A program made the position numbers and the translations under genes. A stretch of 64,000 nt of DNA from NCBI GenBank assembly GCA_946183145.1, contig CAMGZM010000005.1, forward strand, positions 1-64,000, given 5' to 3'. Shown one piece after another: positions 7,116 through 15,602 of this stretch (position 1 is the first letter of the stretch; every line of letters starts with the position of its first letter). The DNA comes from an uncultured Fretibacterium sp. Its GTDB lineage: Bacteria; Synergistota; Synergistia; Synergistales; Aminobacteriaceae. The notes beneath the pieces were generated by a model that saw only the letters and a list, made by a program, of their open reading frames with translations, was not told the DNA's origin and did no database searches.

Positions 7116-9455
7116 TTACATCACCGCAAGCATTATCCATCTTGTAATCATGGCCGCAATCCACGCTATCACGCACTGCCAGATCACAACGCCTAACGCC
7201 CATTTTCCGCCCATCTCGCGACGAATTGACGCAACAGCCGCCGCGCATGGTGTGTACAACAGGCTGAACACTAACAGCGAGGCAGCAGACACTGACGACA
7301 ATACAGAGCTGACATTATCACCGAATAACACATTAAGGCTCGACACAACGCTTTCTTTCGCCAAAAATCCGCTGATTAATGACGTGCATATTCTCCAGTC
7401 GCCCAAACCCAACGGAGCGAACAGAGGCACAAGCATTCCCGAAACTGCCGCCAGAATGCTCTCGTCCTGATTCGCCGTGAAGCTGAAATGCGGCGTGAAC
7501 GTCTGCAAAAACCAAATCACAACCGTAGCAACAAATATCACGGAGAACGCCCGCTGAATGAAATCTTTTGCTTTCTCCCACATCAGCATCAATACATTTC
7601 TCGCGCCGGGCATACGGTAATTAGGCAGCTCCATAACGAACGGCACAGCCTCGCCACGAAACAGCGTATTTTTGTACAGCAATGCAACAAGAATCCCGAT
7701 CACGATTCCCAAAACGTAAAGCCCCGTCATAATGAGTCCTTCATGAGCCGGAAAAAACGCGTCAACAAAGAATGCGTATATCGGCAATTTCGCGGTGCAG
7801 CTCATGAACGGAGTCAATAATATCGTCATCCGTCTGTCTCTTTCACTGGGAAGAGGCCTCGTTGACATTACAGCAGGTACAGTACAGCCGAATCCTATCA
7901 ACATCGGGACAATGCTCCGCCCTGAGAGTCCTATCTTGCGGAGTAACTTATCCATGAAGAAAGCTACACGCGCCGTATATCCGCTGTCCTCAAGAATCGA
8001 CAGGAAGAAAAACAGCGTTATGATTATCGGGAGGAATGACAAAACGCTTCCGAGTCCCGCAAATACTCCGTCAATCACAAAGCCGTGAATGACATCATTG
8101 ACTCCCATCGCCGCCAGAAATCCGTCTGTGTGTTCCGTCAATGCCTCAATCCATCCTTCAAGGACTTCCTGAAAGTATGCGCCGATATACTCGAACGTAA
8201 GCCAGAATATCCCGGCCATGACCGCAATAAACAGAGGAATAGCCGTATATTTCCCCGTCAAAATCCCGTCAAGTTTCTGACTGCGTAAATGCTCCCGGCT
8301 CTCTTTGGGCTTCACGACAGACTGAGCGCAGACCCTCTCAATGAATGCGAATCTCATATCAGCCATTGCCGCGTTACGGTCTAATCCGCGTTCTTTTTCC
8401 ATCTGAACAATAATATGCTCTAACATTTCGCGCTCGTTTTGTTCTAGATTGAGTCGCTGTAAAATTAATTCGTCATTCTCAATCACTTTGCTTGCGGCGA
8501 ATCTCAGCGGGATATTTGCGCGTTCTGCATGGTCTTTTATGAGGTGGCATATTGCGTGTATTGCCCGGTGAACTGCTCCGCCGTGATCGTTTTCATCACA
8601 GAAATCATAGCGCGATGGTTTTTCCTGATACTTTGCGATGTGCACAGCGTGATTCACAAGCTCGTCAACGCCTTCATTCTTCAACGCCGAAATAGGCACG
8701 ACAGGAACGCCTAGCAATGACTCCATCCTGTTGATGTCTATTGATCCTCCGTTGCCGCTCAATTCATCCATCATGTTAAGCGCGACAACGGTAGGAATTT
8801 GCATCTCAAGCAACTGAACAGTGAGGTATAAATTTCTCTCAATGTTCGTAGCGTCAACGATATTGATTACGGCTTTGGGCTTCTCGTCAAGAATGAAATT
8901 ACGCGACACAATTTCTTCTCCGCTGTAAGGGGACATTGAGTATATGCCGGGCAAATCTGTAATGAGTGTGTCATTATGGCCGCGAATAACACCGTCTTTT
9001 CTGTCGACAGTAACGCCGGGGAAATTTCCGACTCTCTGTGATGCTCCTGTAAGCTGGTTGAAGAGTGTAGTTTTTCCGGAATTTTGATTCCCCGCAAGCG
9101 CAAATGTTAATGTCGTTCCGTCGGGCAAAGGCTCAGACTCTCCCTTGACGTGATATTTTCCCTCTTCACCGAGTCCGGGATGATCTATGCTGTGAAAAGC
9201 GTCAATGAATTTCGCGGCGGCCTCTGTGTCATTGGCGGGCGTGATTGTGATTCGTGAAGCGTCTTCAGCACGTAACGTTATCTCGTAATCGTGTATCCTG
9301 AACTCTAACGGATCCCCCATAGGAGCGGGGCGAATCATTTTGACTCTCGCGCCGGGGATTATGCCCATGTCTAACAAATGTTGTCGCAAATGATCTTCAC
9401 CGCCAACTGTATCAATGACGGCTGATTTTCCTTCTGATAATTCTTCAAGTGTCAT
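7116..9455 (-). CDS. feoB: Ferrous iron transporter, FeoA-FeoB fusion
   Basis: Imports Fe2+ across the inner membrane. Residues 1-75 are a FeoA SH3-like domain (MTLEEL, then DMGIIPGARVKM); these are fused to FeoB. The GTPase part has G1 GNQNSGKT (122-129), G3 DLPG, G4 NMMD and G5 SA. A membrane domain with two Gate motifs follows (CTVPAVMSTRP and SCTAKLPIY), and the C-terminus ends in helices. At 779 residues it is as long as FeoA plus FeoB. ATG 9455 follows AAGGAA. The promoter lies 40 bp upstream. FeoA usually sits as a separate gene, so the fusion is worth noting, though it occurs in several anaerobes. Confidence 0.95.
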   Translation of the reverse strand: MTLEELSEGKSAVIDTVGGEDHLRQHLLDMGIIPGARVKMIRPAPMGDPLEFRIHDYEITLRAEDASRITITPANDTEAAAKFIDAFHSIDHPGLGEEGKYHVKGESEPLPDGTTLTFALAGNQNSGKTTLFNQLTGASQRVGNFPGVTVDRKDGVIRGHNDTLITDLPGIYSMSPYSGEEIVSRNFILDEKPKAVINIVDATNIERNLYLTVQLLEMQIPTVVALNMMDELSGNGGSIDINRMESLLGVPVVPISALKNEGVDELVNHAVHIAKYQEKPSRYDFCDENDHGGAVHRAIHAICHLIKDHAERANIPLRFAASKVIENDELILQRLNLEQNEREMLEHIIVQMEKERGLDRNAAMADMRFAFIERVCAQSVVKPKESREHLRSQKLDGILTGKYTAIPLFIAVMAGIFWLTFEYIGAYFQEVLEGWIEALTEHTDGFLAAMGVNDVIHGFVIDGVFAGLGSVLSFLPIIITLFFFLSILEDSGYTARVAFFMDKLLRKIGLSGRSIVPMLIGFGCTVPAVMSTRPLPSERDRRMTILLTPFMSCTAKLPIYAFFVDAFFPAHEGLIMTGLYVLGIVIGILVALLYKNTLFRGEAVPFVMELPNYRMPGARNVLMLMWEKAKDFIQRAFSVIFVATVVIWFLQTFTPHFSFTANQDESILAAVSGMLVPLFAPLGLGDWRICTSLISGFLAKESVVSSLNVLFGDNVSSVLSSVSAASLLVFSLLYTPCAAAVASIRREMGGKWALGVVIWQCVIAWIAAMITRWIMLAVM

Positions 9456-9494
9456 GTGAAAATTCCTTCCTGTGAAAAGTTTTTGACGGCTAAA

Positions 9495-9522
9495 ATTTTA
9501 TGACAGCAAAAAGATTCGTCAA
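9495..9522 (-). promoter_or_regulatory. Promoter of feoAB
   Basis: Read on the minus strand: TTGACG (9522-9517), 16-bp spacer, TAAAAT (9500-9495), about 40 bp before the start codon. No Fur box was convincing by eye. Confidence 0.6.
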
Positions 9523-9630
9523 CCTTCAAAGCAAAATGGCCTTGCGATTCTTAACACTTCAGAATGACTCCGTTACTCTTGAAATTAACACGCTCCGTAA
9601 ATTTCTGGCAATGTTAAAAAAAGTAGGGGG

Positions 9631-9656
9631 TTGCATTTTTTTTTTTTCGGTATACT
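9631..9656 (+). promoter_or_regulatory. Candidate promoter with a T12 spacer tract
   Basis: TTGCAT (9631-9636) and TATACT (9651-9656) are only 14 bp apart, and 9636-9647 is an unbroken run of 12 T. Adding about three T would give the optimal 17-bp spacing, so slippage in the tract could switch the downstream small ORF and maturase on and off. This is inferred from spacing alone. Confidence 0.45.
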
Positions 9657-9705
9657 ACAGCCATCTAAAATAAACGCCTCAGGGCAGAAAGGACGAAACA
9701 CTATC

Positions 9706-9810
9706 ATGAAGTTATTATTTGACGTTTCCAACCGCAAGAGCGCAGCAAGAGTCATCAGGTCGTATAACAGTTGCAGAGGATGGGCAAAAATTTCCCTGTT
9801 CGTCCTGTAG
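9706..9810 (+). CDS. Small ORF, candidate RiPP precursor peptide
   Basis: A 34-residue ORF 98 bp before a radical SAM/SPASM gene and on the same strand. It is basic and starts MKLLFDV; residues 9-19 are Arg/Lys/Ala-rich and the tail holds Y20, C23, W26, K28 and F32 in a SCRGWAKISLF context. An AGAAAGGA lies 12 nt upstream of the ATG, a slightly long spacing. The short leader-like front, the few modifiable residues near the end and the adjacent maturase fit a ribosomally made, post-translationally modified peptide. A Trp-x-Lys or Cys-based crosslink is a guess. It is not recognised as any known precursor family. Confidence 0.5.
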   Translation: MKLLFDVSNRKSAARVIRSYNSCRGWAKISLFVL

Positions 9811-9844
9811 AAATCGGCAGCATAAAGCGTAATCAGTTAATCAC

Positions 9845-9882
9845 GGAGCAGTATAGGCGGTAAGAGTCTGTGCTGCTCTTTT
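9845..9882 (+). terminator. Attenuator-like hairpin between small ORF and maturase
   Basis: GAGCAG (9846-9851) pairs with CTGCTC (9873-9878), followed by four T. Placed between a likely precursor and its enzyme, a leaky stop would give more precursor than maturase mRNA, as in many RiPP operons. The short T-run suggests partial termination. Confidence 0.45.
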
Positions 9883-9908
9883 CGTATATTCAGAAGGGAG
9901 TGTGAATA

Positions 9909-11189
9909 ATGAACGTGCTACTTTACCCGCCTTATTTGCAGTGGGAAGTAATATCAGACTGCAATCACAAGTGCATTCACTGCTACAACTATTGGAGAGC
10001 GGATAATCTCGATGTCGTGAGGCATTCGGATTTTGACGCAATCACCGAGAAGATCATAGCCCGAAAGCCCGTATACATGGCCGTAACAGGAGGAGAGCCG
10101 CTGCTGGTCTTTGACGAGATAAAGCCCTGCATAGAGAAAATCATCAACGCCGGAACAAGAGTCTCGGTCTCATCAAACGGGACTCTAATCACGGAGGAAA
10201 TTGCAGAATTTTACGCCCGAAACAATATCGACACGGTGATTTCTTTTCCGTCAATAAATCCTGAGATATGCGATTCAGTCTGCGGGTCATCGGGAGTCGT
10301 CAGCAAGGTGAAAAAAAGCATTGCGATTCTCAAACGCCATAACGTGAAAGCCACAATCAATATCGTTCTCACAAAATTGAATCTGCCCTCATTGTGGGAG
10401 ACTCTGAAGGCCGTTAAGGAATGGGGACTCACAGCGCGAATCGGAATCGCACAGCGTCCAATTAATGCGTCAGATGAATATATGCGCTACGAGTTAAACA
10501 GGGAGGATTTCCGGCACATCGTAAGAGAATGTATCAGGGCAAAACATGAGCTTATGCTTGACGTAGATTTGTCAGTCTGCGTGCCTGACTGCGCGTTTGA
10601 CTCGGAAGAAGAATATATAGCGGTCGAAAAGGGAGAATGCTACGCCGGAACTATAGCATACTCAATCGGCACAGACGGAAGCGTGAAGGCTTGCCAGTGC
10701 GATATAAAGACTTACGGGAATATTCTGCGCGATGATTTCGGGGAAATATATTCGCGAATGTCCGAATGGCGGAACGGAGGAACGATTCCCCGCGAGTGCG
10801 AGTCATGCGGGCGTGTCGATATTTGCCGTGGCGGTTGCAGGGTCGAGGCGTTTGCAAGAGGGAATGACAGAAGGACTCTTCCTGAGTTCGCTAATCTTGA
10901 CAACCTCCCTGTGAATTACAGAAGGACGGAAAAAATCGTAAACTTCACTGACGATACAACATTCACAGTTTCAAACAATGTAAAATTTTTGAAGGACGCA
11001 GAATGTTACAGAGTATCTTCGGGAATACTTGCGGTACATCTCACGAATGATTTTGCAAAATGGCTGATGGATAATCTGTCATTCACATTCTCGGAGCTTC
11101 TCAGCGCAACGGGAGCTGACAAAGAAGAGCTGACATTGATTCTAAACATGCTCGCTAAAAATAATATCCTTATCATTCAAGAGAACTGA
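9909..11189 (+). CDS. Radical SAM/SPASM peptide maturase with C-terminal PqqD-like domain
   Basis: 426 residues. The radical SAM Cys triad C18-x3-C22-x2-C25 (CNHKCIHC) binds the SAM-cleaving [4Fe-4S] cluster; the GGEPLL motif follows near residue 60. The SPASM region carries C244, C262, C264, then C297-x2-C300-x5-C306-x3-C310, ligands for auxiliary clusters. Residues from about 375 (LTNDFAKWLMDNLSF, then two helices ending in NNILII) look like a PqqD/RRE winged-helix domain, which binds a precursor leader. This layout is typical of enzymes that form C-C or C-S crosslinks in peptides. ATG 9909 follows GGGAG. The small ORF upstream is the obvious substrate candidate; no exporter or peptidase is adjacent. 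Confidence 0.88.
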   Translation: MNVLLYPPYLQWEVISDCNHKCIHCYNYWRADNLDVVRHSDFDAITEKIIARKPVYMAVTGGEPLLVFDEIKPCIEKIINAGTRVSVSSNGTLITEEIAEFYARNNIDTVISFPSINPEICDSVCGSSGVVSKVKKSIAILKRHNVKATINIVLTKLNLPSLWETLKAVKEWGLTARIGIAQRPINASDEYMRYELNREDFRHIVRECIRAKHELMLDVDLSVCVPDCAFDSEEEYIAVEKGECYAGTIAYSIGTDGSVKACQCDIKTYGNILRDDFGEIYSRMSEWRNGGTIPRECESCGRVDICRGGCRVEAFARGNDRRTLPEFANLDNLPVNYRRTEKIVNFTDDTTFTVSNNVKFLKDAECYRVSSGILAVHLTNDFAKWLMDNLSFTFSELLSATGADKEELTLILNMLAKNNILIIQEN

Positions 11190-11205
11190 GAACCGCGAAA
11201 AAAAT

Positions 11206-11238
11206 ACCGGGATTCCTTTTCGGAGTCCCGGTGTTTTT
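11206..11238. terminator. Bidirectional terminator
   Basis: 11-bp stem (ACCGGGATTCC at 11206-11216, GGAGTCCCGGT at 11222-11232), 5-nt loop, with T-runs on both strands (11234-11238 and the A-run before the stem). It ends the maturase gene and the convergent surface-protein gene. Confidence 0.9.
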
Positions 11239-11262
11239 GTGGGGTAATGCTTAGTGAATGCG

Positions 11263-13794
11263 CTAACGTTTCTTGAGGAATATTGCGAGAAGTACTAATG
11301 ACGAAAGCGCAATACCTGATTCACATCCGCTGCTTGAGCTGCCTCCGATTGATATTCCCGCCTGAGTCACGGTAATGCTGAATGATTTTTCCGCGCTCTG
11401 TGAACCTGATACAGCCCTTACGGTGAATGTGTATGTGCCTGCCGTTGTGGGAATGCCGCTGATGACTCCTGTTGACTGGTTGAGAGTGAGTCCCGCGGGC
11501 AAATTCCCGGAAATCACAGACCATGTTACGCCCGACATATTCGCCGAAAGAGTCGCGCTGTAAGATTGTCCCGTTCTGCCTGAATTGAGACTCGCTGTCG
11601 TAATCGTGAGCGTTGTAACGGGAGGTGTAACAGTATCGTTGATTGTGATCGTGAATTGCTTTTCATCGCTCGCTGTGCTGTATGTCGCTCTTACGGTGAA
11701 TGTGTATGTTCCTGCTGTTGTGGGAGTGCCTGTAATCGCGCCTGTTGATGAATTGAGAGTGAGTCCCGCAGGAAGTGTCCCGCTAATCACGCTCCAGTTT
11801 GCGCCCGCTATGCTTGCTGAGAGAGTCGCGGAGTATGACGTTCCCACAGTCCCGGCATTAAGGCTCGCTGTAGTGATTGTGATTGTGGGAGTCGTGCTTA
11901 CGGTTAATGTGAGCTGTTTTTCGGCTGACTGTGAGTCCTTCACTGCCCTAACGGTGAATGTTGATGTGCCTGCGGCTGTTGGTGTCCCCGTGATTGCTCC
12001 TGTTGAGGCGTTGAGGGTGAGTCCTGTTGGGAGTGAACCTGAAATCACAGACCATGTTGCGCCCGTGAGATTTGCCGCGAGAGTTGCTGTGTACGGGGCG
12101 TTGAGGGTTGCGGAGGGAAGGGACGTTGTTGTGATTTCGAGGGCTTCAGCGGTGTAGAAGTGCCAGATGTAAATAGGCTCTCTTGAGTCTTCATATGATT
12201 TCAGTCTCACTTGAACGTTGTAAATCTGCTCCATCGGTATAGGCTCGCTGAATGTGAATGTTCCGCTGTGAGTGTCATGCACCCAGTTGCCCCGGAAAAG
12301 CCTGAACGTCTTTCCTGTTTCAGCGTCCCGCGCCTCAATATAGAACCTGAAATCAGTCCTGTATGAGGGAGTTAAAGCCGCTGAGGTGTCATTTGACGCA
12401 ACAAGCCTGTAATTTAACGCCGTGAGTTTTCCGTCTGAGCTTACTGCTTCAACATACGGAACAATCCCCGCAAGCTGTTCTGCTGTAGACTTGAAATTAG
12501 GCAGAATCTCGCTTCCGTCCATGCTCAAATCAGCCGGGAATGTCCATGATATATTTCTCCCGTTAAGCCCGGTCTCTGCTCCGCCCGCGAATGCTACATC
12601 CCTTCCGCTGTCGTCTATAGGCCCATATTCCGCCCATGTCTTTCCGATGTATGACCTGTTTGTTCTGTTAGTATTCATTCTCAGGCCGAACGTCATATCC
12701 CTTCCTGACGCTATGTTGTCAAGCACTGCTTTTGATGATACTTCGTTTGTCTCGTCATCCGAAATAACCGTATATCCTCCGCCGGGTATAGTGATCGTTC
12801 CCTCGTCCGTGAAATATTTTGCCTCCGCGATAATATTCTCGGCTTCAATGTACGTATCGACTTGAGCAAACTTTGCGCCCCTGTAGTAGGATTTGCCGTT
12901 GATGAAACGCGCCTGTGTGTCGTGAGGCCGCCAGAGGTAAATATTCGGTGTCAGCTTGTTGTCGAAGAAGTACCAGTTATAAGCCTTGCTGTTGTAATCG
13001 CCGATTATCCCATCGGTGAACCAAATCTCAGTCGCCCATATGTTTGACTCCTCGACAGGCTCATCAAATGATACAGTGCCTTCTACAGTGTCGCCGGGGT
13101 CAAAAGCATACCATCCGCCGGTCTTGGCTTCCTCTCTGGTATATGTGAGAAAGTTCCAGTTTGTTCCCCATATGTTGAAGAATACGTTTGTGTAATTTTC
13201 AGCAGGGAGCGCGGTTTCTGTGTCAGAGCTTACGACTAACCTATATTTCAGCCCCGTTACTTTTGTGCCGTCGCGGACATACTCAATGTAGGGTACATAC
13301 TCATTCAGCTGCTCCTGAGTCGTGCGGAAAGTTCCGAGATTCACAGAGCCGTCAAACGAAGTCATCGCCGGGAAATGGCACGAGACTTCCACGCCGTTCA
13401 AGCCCGTCTCATTCTCAGGAATGAGATACACTACATCGCCGTTATTGTCCTGCATCTCGAAAATGACTGAACCGTCACGCACATTGGTAACCTCTGTAAA
13501 CGGGAATGTCATTGTGTCGCCTGACACTTTCTGCATTTCGCGCCCGTTCCAGAATGAATATCTCCCTCCCGAAATTGTGAGGCTTCCTGAGACTTTCGCA
13601 ATCTCCTCCGTTACAGGAACTTCCGAATCAATAAGCCGAATCGCGAACCTGAAAAATCTTGCGTTGGAATAATCCGATTTCCCGTCCGATATGTCAGCAA
13701 TCGAAGCAGAACTACCGAATAAATTCCATGTCGCCCACGCGCCCGAACACCATAACACTACCAACAATAAACACGCTAAAACTTTTTTGACCAT
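11263..13794 (-). CDS. Surface protein with putative-Ig repeats and Synergist-CTERM signal
   Basis: 843 residues from ATG 13794, which follows AAAGGAG. A signal peptide (MVKKVLACLLLVVLWCSGAWA) is followed by about 500 residues without recognised domain, holding two duplicated segments, each with a Trp/Tyr-rich beta-type pattern. Three putative-Ig (He_PIG-like) repeats of about 80 residues follow, each with SGxLPxGLTLNxSTGxIxGxPTxAGTxTFTVRA. The end is GGSSSSGCESGIALSSLVLLAIFLKKR, abridged: an S-G-C motif, hydrophobic stretch and basic tail, as in the Synergist-CTERM sorting signal. It is likely processed and anchored at the cell surface. Its role (adhesion?) is inferred only. Confidence 0.85.
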   Translation of the reverse strand: MVKKVLACLLLVVLWCSGAWATWNLFGSSASIADISDGKSDYSNARFFRFAIRLIDSEVPVTEEIAKVSGSLTISGGRYSFWNGREMQKVSGDTMTFPFTEVTNVRDGSVIFEMQDNNGDVVYLIPENETGLNGVEVSCHFPAMTSFDGSVNLGTFRTTQEQLNEYVPYIEYVRDGTKVTGLKYRLVVSSDTETALPAENYTNVFFNIWGTNWNFLTYTREEAKTGGWYAFDPGDTVEGTVSFDEPVEESNIWATEIWFTDGIIGDYNSKAYNWYFFDNKLTPNIYLWRPHDTQARFINGKSYYRGAKFAQVDTYIEAENIIAEAKYFTDEGTITIPGGGYTVISDDETNEVSSKAVLDNIASGRDMTFGLRMNTNRTNRSYIGKTWAEYGPIDDSGRDVAFAGGAETGLNGRNISWTFPADLSMDGSEILPNFKSTAEQLAGIVPYVEAVSSDGKLTALNYRLVASNDTSAALTPSYRTDFRFYIEARDAETGKTFRLFRGNWVHDTHSGTFTFSEPIPMEQIYNVQVRLKSYEDSREPIYIWHFYTAEALEITTTSLPSATLNAPYTATLAANLTGATWSVISGSLPTGLTLNASTGAITGTPTAAGTSTFTVRAVKDSQSAEKQLTLTVSTTPTITITTASLNAGTVGTSYSATLSASIAGANWSVISGTLPAGLTLNSSTGAITGTPTTAGTYTFTVRATYSTASDEKQFTITINDTVTPPVTTLTITTASLNSGRTGQSYSATLSANMSGVTWSVISGNLPAGLTLNQSTGVISGIPTTAGTYTFTVRAVSGSQSAEKSFSITVTQAGISIGGSSSSGCESGIALSSLVLLAIFLKKR

Positions 13795-13910
13795 GAATAT
13801 ACGTCTCCTTTCAGACATAAAAAATCGCCCTCACATTCAGGAAAAATTTTCCCAAACATAAGAGCGTTGGTCTCCGTATTCTTTCTTTCAGCAATCAGGG
13901 CATAGTTATA
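13795..13910 (-). other. 5' leader of the surface-protein gene
   Basis: Between the 7-bp repeats and the start codon the minus-strand leader holds GCCCT (near 13900) and AGGGC (near 13829) that can close a large stem, followed by a run of six T, and a small palindrome GGAAAA/TTTTCC. It could be an attenuator, but the stem is only 5 bp. No known riboswitch class is recognised. Confidence 0.25.
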
Positions 13911-13971
13911 GCTTGTGGCTTGTGGCTTGTGGCTTGTGGCTTGTGGCTTGTGGCTTGTGGCTTGTGGCTTG
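13911..13971. repeat. 7-bp tandem repeat (GCTTGTG x8.7)
   Basis: Eight exact copies of GCTTGTG plus GCTTG. On the minus strand this is (CACAAGC)n and begins right after the -10 box of the promoter at 13972-14010, so it lies at the transcription start and in the leader. Compare the similar array at 57729-57779. Confidence 0.95.
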
Positions 13972-14010
13972 ATTATAGCCGCCGAATCGCATTGTGTCTA
14001 CGTCCTTTCT
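13972..14010 (-). promoter_or_regulatory. AGAAAGGACG-promoter module of the surface-protein gene
   Basis: On the minus strand: AGAAAGGACG (14010-14001), directly joined to TAGACA (14000-13995, -35), 17-bp spacer, TATAAT (13977-13972). The same arrangement occurs at 57691-57728. The 7-bp repeats start next to the -10 box. Confidence 0.7.
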
Positions 14011-14129
14011 GCTGAATTTTTTGGTAAAACTGCTGAAACTTTTTATTAAGATTGGAATTTGAAGAATTATATCACACCTCACATCACAAAATCTTAACCG
14101 CGATTCAAACATGGCCGCTTCAATTCTGG

Positions 14130-14135
14130 TATAAT
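14130..14135 (+). promoter_or_regulatory. -10 box for the deoxynucleoside kinase operon
   Basis: TATAAT about 47 bp before the TTG start and 40 bp before AAGGAGCT; TG is close upstream. The -35 region is weak by eye. Confidence 0.45.
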
Positions 14136-14181
14136 CCCTTCATTCTCACACATTCAATTTTCATCAAGGAGCTGTAAATTT

Positions 14182-14835
14182 TTGGGACAGATTCAAATCA
14201 TCGTTGAAGGAATGACAGCCAGCGGAAAATCTACAGTTGTTGACCTTCTCGCAAAACGTTTAGGCTTTCAGGTAATGCCCGAAGAGTTCAGAGACCCTTT
14301 AGACCTTCTCGGACGTTTTCACCATGACAGGAAATGGGCTTTTCCAATGCAGCTTAACTTTCTTGTTACGCGTTTCGCACAGTACTTATGCGCGAGCGAG
14401 GAGGACAACTACATTCTTGACCGCTCTGTTTTCGGCGACAAAGTTTATGCCATGCTCTATTACAAGGACAGGTACTTCAAGGACAGTCAGTTCGGCTGCT
14501 ATTTGACTCTCTATGACTCACTGCTTCATTATGTCAAAAAGCCGAGACTCTTTGTGATTGTCCGCTGTGAGTTTGACGAGATCATGAGGCGCATACATTC
14601 TCGCGGAAGGCAGGACGAAATTGACGCGGGCGAGTCGTATTGGCGGAATCTCTATGATGCTTACATGCCGTTTCTTGACTTCCTGAAATCAGAATTGCCC
14701 GGGGATATTGACTTCTTGGAGCTGGATCTCACTGACCCGAAATTTATCGAGACTCCTTCAATGGTTGATGAGTTTCTCGGACGAGTCGCAAAATATTTCC
14801 CTGAACGCAGGATAATTCCCGCCGATGAATGTTAG
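14182..14835 (+). CDS. Deoxynucleoside kinase family protein
   Basis: 217 residues of the dNK/thymidylate-kinase-like P-loop family. P-loop GMTASGKST (residues 10-18), the EEF motif near 35, an LDRS (DRS) near 76 and an R-rich lid near 135-138. Such enzymes phosphorylate deoxynucleosides in salvage. The start is TTG at 14182 with AAGGAGCT at 14167-14174. It is the first gene of a co-oriented run; the next gene overlaps by 11 nt. The exact nucleoside cannot be told. Confidence 0.8.
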   Translation: MGQIQIIVEGMTASGKSTVVDLLAKRLGFQVMPEEFRDPLDLLGRFHHDRKWAFPMQLNFLVTRFAQYLCASEEDNYILDRSVFGDKVYAMLYYKDRYFKDSQFGCYLTLYDSLLHYVKKPRLFVIVRCEFDEIMRRIHSRGRQDEIDAGESYWRNLYDAYMPFLDFLKSELPGDIDFLELDLTDPKFIETPSMVDEFLGRVAKYFPERRIIPADEC

Positions 14836-15583
14836 CGGACTTTTGCGGCATATTGATACGTTCGCGCCGTTTGAGCTTGCGGAGGAATGGGACAATTCCG
14901 GGCTTATCGTGGGAGATTACAGCGCAGAGGTGAAACGCATAGCCGTATGTCTTGACGCAGTGAGCGAGGCTGTAATTTCTGCTGACGAATTAGGCTGCAA
15001 CGTTCTTGTAGCTCATCACCCGTTAATATTCCGTGCAGTCAAAAACATCACGCTTAACACGGAGCAGGGACTCACGATTTTCGAGGCCGTAAGACGCAAC
15101 ATCAACATAATCGCTACACATACGAACTGGGACAAAACAGCAGGGGGAGTGAATGACATTCTCGGAGCGTTGATAGGCTTGAAGCATCCTGAGAGTCTCG
15201 GTGATTTCGGGGTATACGGCGCAATAATCCCGAAAATGAAGCTCAAAACTTTTGCCGAACACGTAAAATCATCTTGGGGACTCTCGCATATCGACATTTA
15301 TTCAGGCACGAACAAGCAAATATCACGGGCTGCACTTTGCGGGGGATCCGGCGCGGAGTTCTGGCGGTCAGCAAAAAGAGTCGGTGCTGACGTATATATT
15401 ACGGCGGATATGAAGTATCATGAAATTTCTGACGCAGTGAACGAGGGACTGTCAATCGCGTTATGTGATCACGGAGAAATGGAGCGTGTATCAGTTTCAC
15501 AGCTCGCAAGCAAGCTCGAAGGGTGCGGAATTGAGACGGTAATTCTTGACGTGAAAGCCCTTCCCCCAATAATCAGAATATAA
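14825..15583 (+). CDS. Nif3-like dinuclear metal center protein
   Basis: 252 residues of the Nif3/YbgI/YqfO family, sometimes named GTP cyclohydrolase I type 2. Recognisable pieces: EEWDNSGL near residue 21, then LVAHHPLIF near 60 (metal-binding His pair), THTNWDKTAGGVND near 98 and CDHGEMERVS near 215 (further metal ligands). It lacks the inserted PII-like domain of longer members. Function is poorly known; a metal-dependent hydrolase fold is assumed. It overlaps the kinase gene by 11 nt. Confidence 0.88.
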   Translation: MNVSGLLRHIDTFAPFELAEEWDNSGLIVGDYSAEVKRIAVCLDAVSEAVISADELGCNVLVAHHPLIFRAVKNITLNTEQGLTIFEAVRRNINIIATHTNWDKTAGGVNDILGALIGLKHPESLGDFGVYGAIIPKMKLKTFAEHVKSSWGLSHIDIYSGTNKQISRAALCGGSGAEFWRSAKRVGADVYITADMKYHEISDAVNEGLSIALCDHGEMERVSVSQLASKLEGCGIETVILDVKALPPIIRI

Positions 15584-15602
15584 ATCACAGGAGAAAATAT
15601 AA

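Noticed and set aside
9706-9880. Known riboswitch before the maturase
   Set aside because: A GGGCAAA stretch is present but no other conserved element fits.
11375-12157. Long plus-strand frames opposite the surface protein
   Set aside because: They mirror the putative-Ig repeats on the other strand (Val/Pro-rich shadow) and carry no ribosome site.
13911-13971. CRISPR-like array
   Set aside because: 7-bp units without spacers; it is a simple tandem repeat.
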